Assembly (NCBI GenBank): GCA_030550695.1
Contig: JAUQOX010000120.1
Location: forward strand, 1 to 8,301
Source: Gemmatimonadota bacterium
GTDB taxonomy: Bacteria > Gemmatimonadota > Gemmatimonadetes > Longimicrobiales > Gaopeijiaceae
Direction: 5' to 3'
Length of the DNA stretch: 8,301 nucleotides
The number at the start of each line of letters is the position of its first letter. Within the stretch, counting starts at the first letter, position 1. Below, piece after piece: positions 4,803-8,301 of the stretch. A model generated the notes under the pieces. It saw only the letters and a program-made list of their open reading frames with translations, made no database searches and was not told the DNA's origin. Position numbers and translations under genes: made by a program.

Positions 4803-7001
4803 CTACCGGTCCACCAAAAAGCTGAAGCGCCCCGACACCAGCTCCGCCCGGGACGAAAAACTCAGACGGGCCCGCACAAAGGTGTTCTCGGGAACATACC
4901 GCTCGTCCCGGGAATCCTCCGGCAGGCTCCAGCACTCGGCCGTCTGGTTGCGGGTCAGGCGGACCTCCATCGTCCGCTCCAAGGCATCGAACTTCCGGGT
5001 CACGGGATCCCACTTTCGCAGGAACGCCGCTCCGTTCTGCTCCTCCTTCAAGGGCACCGTCACCGCTTCGAACCCGTAGCAGTCGTCGAGGGTGCCCACG
5101 AACAGGTTCAGGAACGCCTCCGACACCGGAATGGGAACGGTCATGGCCGGGGCCCGCAAGGTCACATACTCCAGCCGGCAGCCGTCCTGCTCCATGTCCA
5201 CCGAGGTGGAGCGGGGGGTAAAGGTCAGGACCGGCGCGGGAAGGCGCTGGACGAAGGAGAGGCCCTCCCGGGGGTGGTTCTGCACCGGTGAGCCCGGGTC
5301 GGGAAGGTAGTGCTGATAGAGCACCACCAGGTCCACCCGGGGCAGGAGCAGGCGCAGGGCGGTTCGGTTGGACCACGATTCGAAGTCGAAGGGAAGGCGC
5401 CCGCAGTCCGCATCTTGGTAGTGGCCCGTTTCCCGCACGGTTTCGACGAAGGGCTCGAGGGACTTCAGCCGAAGATCGGCCGCGGCGTAGCCCCGGTACT
5501 CGATGAGGGTTCCCCGGAAGCCGGAGCCGTCGCGATATCCCCTCTTCACTTCCCGTTCCCGGAACGGCACCCGGAAGCGGAGTTCCACGCTCTGGTCGGC
5601 TTCGGCGCGGGTAAGCTTCTGCGATACCTGCTCCCTGCGTTCGATGCGCAAATCCTCCGAGCGCTCCAGCCGGTGGCTGGCCTGGATCACCACCTCCACC
5701 ACGGGAAGGTTCTGGATCTTCACGATTTGCTCCGCTTCGTCCTTCCAGGGGATGGGCTGGCCGTTTTCGTCCCGCCCCAGCTCCGAGGACGGCGTGTTGC
5801 GGCAGGCGGCCACCACCACCCCATCCACCTTCCCCTCCGGAGCGTTTTCCCGGGTGCTAAGCCGCAACCCTTCGGACTCGCCGAAGGTGTTCGTCCGCAG
5901 ACGCCCCGGGCTCACCTGCCCGAAGTCGCCGGACACCGTCCCCACCACCTCCAGGTCCACACCCGGCAAAGGAGCCCCATCCAACCCCTTGAGCCGGAAC
6001 CGGAGCGGGACCTCGTCGGGCGCACCCACCAGCAAGGTGTCGGGCTCGGGCGGCTCGATGGAAAGGGGGCAGAGGAAGGTGATGGGGCGGTCGTCGTAGG
6101 CTCCCGCTCCCTCCAGCTGCTGATCGTAGTAGATCCCGAAGGCCTTGGTCAGGTAGGGGACCGGACGGGCCACCGGGCGCCGACAGTACCCTTCCTTGGG
6201 CTCGCAGGCCGTTTGGGCCTGTTCGGGGAGCACAGGTTCCAGATCGTAGTGCCAGAACTCCTTTTCGTGGACCGCCCGGGGCGAAGGTTCCTCGGGGCCG
6301 TCCTCGTACCGGAACCGGAGGTTGAAGCAGAAAAGGCGCTGGGAGGCGTGGGGCTCCATGGGTCCGAAATCGTCCTCCATCCGCTCCACGAAGAAGAACG
6401 GGGCCAAGGGCTCCTCCACGTCGTAGACGTGGCTCATGAGATGGTAGGTCAGCCGCTTGGGGAGGAGAGGTCCCGCCGCCAACCGCACAAACTCGTGGCC
6501 CAGCTCGTTCAGGACGGGAGCCTTGAGCTCTTCGATGCGGGCAAGGGTGGGGACCCAGAAGTTCTGCTGGCGCACCACCCGATAGACCCCTCCCGGCCCC
6601 ATGCGGGAGATCTCCACGGTCACGCCCACATCGTCGCCGGCGGGAAAGCCCGGAAAGCCCGCCATGGAGGCCCGGGCCTGGGTAAAGTTTTCCTCCACGA
6701 ACACCTGGACCAGCAGGTACTGCTGGGCGGGCGGTTCCAGGAGGAAGATGTATTCCCACAGGACGGGGCCTCCGGACACGTCGGGAAGGAAGCTCCGGCC
6801 CCAGCGGCCCACCGCGGTTTCCGGCCCCTCTTCCCAGTGGCCGTCGGGAAGCCATTTGGTATAGTGCACGGCAAACCCCACCCGGGGGTGGTCCTCGGCG
6901 CCGCACTCGAAGCGAGGGTCCTGGGCGTGGAGGGGGGGGCGCAGGGGAAGGAAGGGCGAAAGAAAAAAGAAGGCCGCAAGGGCGGCCGAAGGCCGGAGCA
7001 T
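4803..7001 (-). CDS. Exported 732-residue protein of unknown function
   Basis: I do not recognise this protein. It starts at ATG 7001, with AGGAGG (7007-7012) five bases upstream. Residues 1-26 form a Sec signal peptide (Arg near the start, hydrophobic AALAAFFFLSPFLPL, cleavage expected after LHA). No later hydrophobic segment is long enough for a membrane span and there is no lipobox cysteine, so it should be released into the periplasm or beyond. The mature part has ten cysteines, an even number, consistent with disulfides. Residues about 315-400 (LLVGAPDEVPLRFRLKG to EGKVDGVVVAAC) resemble a bacterial Ig-like domain: a proline-rich entry, alternating strands and a TNTFGESEG turn. The N-terminal 300 residues are rich in aromatic and acidic residues and repeat bulky strand patterns; the C-terminal third looks beta-rich and ends SGRFSFLVDR. 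A large hairpin follows the gene. Binding, structural or processing roles are all possible. Confidence 0.85.
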   Translation of the reverse strand: MLRPSAALAAFFFLSPFLPLRPPLHAQDPRFECGAEDHPRVGFAVHYTKWLPDGHWEEGPETAVGRWGRSFLPDVSGGPVLWEYIFLLEPPAQQYLLVQVFVEENFTQARASMAGFPGFPAGDDVGVTVEISRMGPGGVYRVVRQQNFWVPTLARIEELKAPVLNELGHEFVRLAAGPLLPKRLTYHLMSHVYDVEEPLAPFFFVERMEDDFGPMEPHASQRLFCFNLRFRYEDGPEEPSPRAVHEKEFWHYDLEPVLPEQAQTACEPKEGYCRRPVARPVPYLTKAFGIYYDQQLEGAGAYDDRPITFLCPLSIEPPEPDTLLVGAPDEVPLRFRLKGLDGAPLPGVDLEVVGTVSGDFGQVSPGRLRTNTFGESEGLRLSTRENAPEGKVDGVVVAACRNTPSSELGRDENGQPIPWKDEAEQIVKIQNLPVVEVVIQASHRLERSEDLRIERREQVSQKLTRAEADQSVELRFRVPFREREVKRGYRDGSGFRGTLIEYRGYAAADLRLKSLEPFVETVRETGHYQDADCGRLPFDFESWSNRTALRLLLPRVDLVVLYQHYLPDPGSPVQNHPREGLSFVQRLPAPVLTFTPRSTSVDMEQDGCRLEYVTLRAPAMTVPIPVSEAFLNLFVGTLDDCYGFEAVTVPLKEEQNGAAFLRKWDPVTRKFDALERTMEVRLTRNQTAECWSLPEDSRDERYVPENTFVRARLSFSSRAELVSGRFSFLVDR

Positions 7002-7116
7002 GGGTGCCTCCTCGGTGGACCCCTCGTCTAAGAAATGCCGCTCCCCCGACCTTCCTGCAAGAGTCTGGCCAACACAAAGGCCTCAACCCCGCAGCCCCGG
7101 CCTTTCCATGGGTGCC

Positions 7117-7144
7117 GGGGGGGTCGGCGCGTCCGACCCGCCCC
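7117..7144 (-). terminator. Possible terminator hairpin downstream of the glycosyltransferase
   Basis: GGGTCGG (7121-7127) pairs with CCGACCC (7133-7139) around a 5-base loop. After a one-base bulge, four more G:C pairs (7117-7120 with 7141-7144) extend the stem. It lies about 50 bases after the glycosyltransferase stop codon, in the 194-base gap before the 732-residue gene. No T tract follows. The rest of the gap (7002-7195) holds no gene; a promoter for the 732-residue gene should lie near 7025-7085, but only a weak TTGCAG is visible. Confidence 0.35.
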
Positions 7145-7195
7145 CGGGATCCGGCGACCCTCTTCCTTCGGGGCTCCCCTGCAAGGGTCCGCTCC

Positions 7196-8301
7196 CTACC
7201 CCTCCACCACCCTCCGCAACACCTCGGCCAACACCCCCGTCTGGTACCGGCGGGTGTAGGGCTTCAGCCGCTCGGGGGGGGTGGACAAGCGGGTGGTGCC
7301 CCTGGCTTCCTTGATCCGGGCCCACTTCGCCAAGAACGCCGCCACCCCTTGGGGGTCCGAAAACATCTCGCCGGCGCCGGTATTGCGAAGAACCTCCTCC
7401 ATGGCCCCGCCGGGGGGACCGATGGCCAGAATGGGTCGCCGGGCGCCCAGATACTCGAAGATCTTGGCAAAGACGATCCCCTTCTCCTTGCTCTCGGCCC
7501 ACTGCAACACCAGCAGGATATCGGCCGATACCTGGGCGCGGATAGCCTGCTCGTGGGGTTGGCGGGGGTGGAAGACCACGGCATCCGCCACCCCCGCCTC
7601 CTCGGCCAGCGGCCGCACCGCCGCCGGGTCCGTGCCGTGGAAGTGGACCTCGATGGGACCCACCGGGACTCCGCCCCTGGAAGTCCAGCTCGAATCCCTG
7701 AGTTCCCTGATCACCTGGAACAGGGGCGCGGGATTTTGCTTGCCGGGGTAGAGGCTTCCCGTATACACGATCCGGAGCCCGGGCCCGGACTCGGCGGGCT
7801 CCACGCCGGCAAACTCCTCCTCGTCGAAGCCGTTCATGACCACCGCGACCGGCTTGCCGTGGAGGCGCTCCAGGCGCTGGGCCAAAGGCTCCGACACCGT
7901 GACCAGGTGGCTGGCCCTCCTCACCACCCTCCGCTCCAAGCGCGACTCCAGGACCAGGGCAAGACCGCTCTTTCCCACGAAGTGATCCTCGGCCCACAGA
8001 TCGCGAAAATCCGCCACCCACGGAATACCGAACTTTCGGGAGAGCCGGGCCGCCACGAAGTGGCAGGCCGGAGGACCGTGACTGCTGAGGAGCACGTCAA
8101 AGGGGCGGCGGCGAAGGACCTCCGCTCCGGCGCGGACGGCCGGTCCCACCCAGGGAAGGCTTCGGTAGTGGGCCAAAAACCGGGGGGAGGGTTGGGGGGG
8201 GAGAGCCCGACGCCAGGAGCCTGTCCGACCCTCCCCATACCCTTCCCCCGCCGGCCCCGCCGCCGCGCGCCCCCCCCGGGGCCCCCGGCGGCGGCGGCCC
8301 C
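7196..8301 (-). CDS. Glycosyltransferase, GT-B fold, family 4 type (start beyond right edge)
   Basis: The reading frame is open from the right edge to the TAG at 7196-7198, giving 367 visible residues. A TTG at 8176 would give 326 residues but would remove most of the first Rossmann half, so the true start is probably outside the window. Visible order: RPFDVLLSSHGPPACHFVAA and GIPWVADFRDLWAED of the acceptor-side domain, HLVTVSEPLAQRL, VVMNGFDEEEF at the domain junction, then LRIVYTGSLYPGKQ opening the nucleotide-sugar domain, ADILLVLQW, and KIFEYLGARRPILAIGP near the donor site. These are typical of GT4 enzymes that build capsule, O-antigen or other polysaccharides at the inner membrane face. 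No membrane span is visible. Donor and acceptor are unknown; the nearby amidination cassette suggests a decorated sugar. The outermost 57 bases are pure G and C and encode an Arg/Gly/Ala/Pro run unlike the family, so the sequence there may be unreliable. Confidence 0.85.
   Translation of the reverse strand, partial: GRRRRGPRGGRAAAGPAGEGYGEGRTGSWRRALPPQPSPRFLAHYRSLPWVGPAVRAGAEVLRRRPFDVLLSSHGPPACHFVAARLSRKFGIPWVADFRDLWAEDHFVGKSGLALVLESRLERRVVRRASHLVTVSEPLAQRLERLHGKPVAVVMNGFDEEEFAGVEPAESGPGLRIVYTGSLYPGKQNPAPLFQVIRELRDSSWTSRGGVPVGPIEVHFHGTDPAAVRPLAEEAGVADAVVFHPRQPHEQAIRAQVSADILLVLQWAESKEKGIVFAKIFEYLGARRPILAIGPPGGAMEEVLRNTGAGEMFSDPQGVAAFLAKWARIKEARGTTRLSTPPERLKPYTRRYQTGVLAEVLRRVVEG
8245..8301. repeat. 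57 bases of pure G+C with inverted GCC/GGC arms at the right edge
   Basis: No A or T occurs from 8245 to the end. GCCGCCG (8259-8265) faces CGGCGGC (8289-8295) across C and G runs, so the strand can fold on itself. It falls inside the glycosyltransferase reading frame but encodes only Arg, Gly, Ala and Pro. It may be a genuine low-complexity stretch or an assembly artefact at a contig end. Confidence 0.55.

Noticed and set aside
3694..5079. Plus-strand open frame of 461 codons, very proline-rich
   Set aside because: It runs antisense across three genes and intergenic hairpins, and its composition only reflects C runs.
5310..7031. Plus-strand open frame of 573 codons opposite the 732-residue gene
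   Set aside because: The minus-strand frame has a strong ribosome site, a signal peptide and balanced composition; the plus-strand translation is rich in His, Gly, Arg and Pro and lacks any motif.
7083..8021. Minus-strand frame of 312 codons overlapping the glycosyltransferase
   Set aside because: It is another frame of the same strand with a Gly/Arg/Pro-rich translation, while the glycosyltransferase frame has clear family motifs.

Overview
This is a GC-rich bacterial window (roughly two thirds G+C). Every gene I can support lies on the minus strand, so transcription runs from right to left. Two encoded proteins have Sec-type signal peptides ending in motifs such as LHA|Q, and the rest are sugar-modification and glycosyltransferase genes. 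This suggests a high-GC, probably Gram-negative bacterium that makes a decorated surface polysaccharide. I cannot assign a taxon from the sequence alone.

Layout in the direction of transcription (right to left): (1) a family-4-type glycosyltransferase running off the right edge (7196-8301); (2) a 732-residue exported protein of unknown function with ten cysteines and a possible Ig-like segment (4803-7001); (3) a small exported protein resembling the C-terminal half of DUF4412, whose signal peptide and body are in different reading frames (3980-4688); (4) a thioredoxin (3532-3876), preceded by an AT-rich palindrome and followed by a clear hairpin terminator; (5) a compact three-gene cassette: HisH-like glutaminase (2599-3219), HisF-like subunit (1835-2587) and WbuX/WbpG-type N-acetyl sugar amidotransferase (566-1795); (6) the N-terminal membrane part of a spermidine-synthase-like fused protein running off the left edge (1-507).

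The cassette is the best-understood part. HisH releases ammonia from glutamine, the HisF-like subunit is expected to channel it, and the PP-loop ATPase WbuX is expected to use it to turn an acetamido group of a nucleotide sugar into an acetamidino group. This matches WbpG/HisH2/HisF2 of Pseudomonas O-antigen synthesis rather than histidine synthesis. The HisF copy supports this: the first catalytic aspartate (Asp11 in Thermotoga HisF) is leucine, while Asp130 and the ammonia-gate residues Arg5, Glu46, Lys99 and Glu167 are kept. The glycosyltransferase nearby fits a polysaccharide locus, but no sugar-nucleotide synthesis genes are visible, so the modified sugar is unknown.

The points most worth a second look are the unrecognised 732-residue exported protein, the frame-split secreted protein beside it, the isolated AT-rich palindrome before the thioredoxin gene, and the diverged HisF-like subunit. 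I see no CRISPR array, tRNA, rRNA or insertion sequence.
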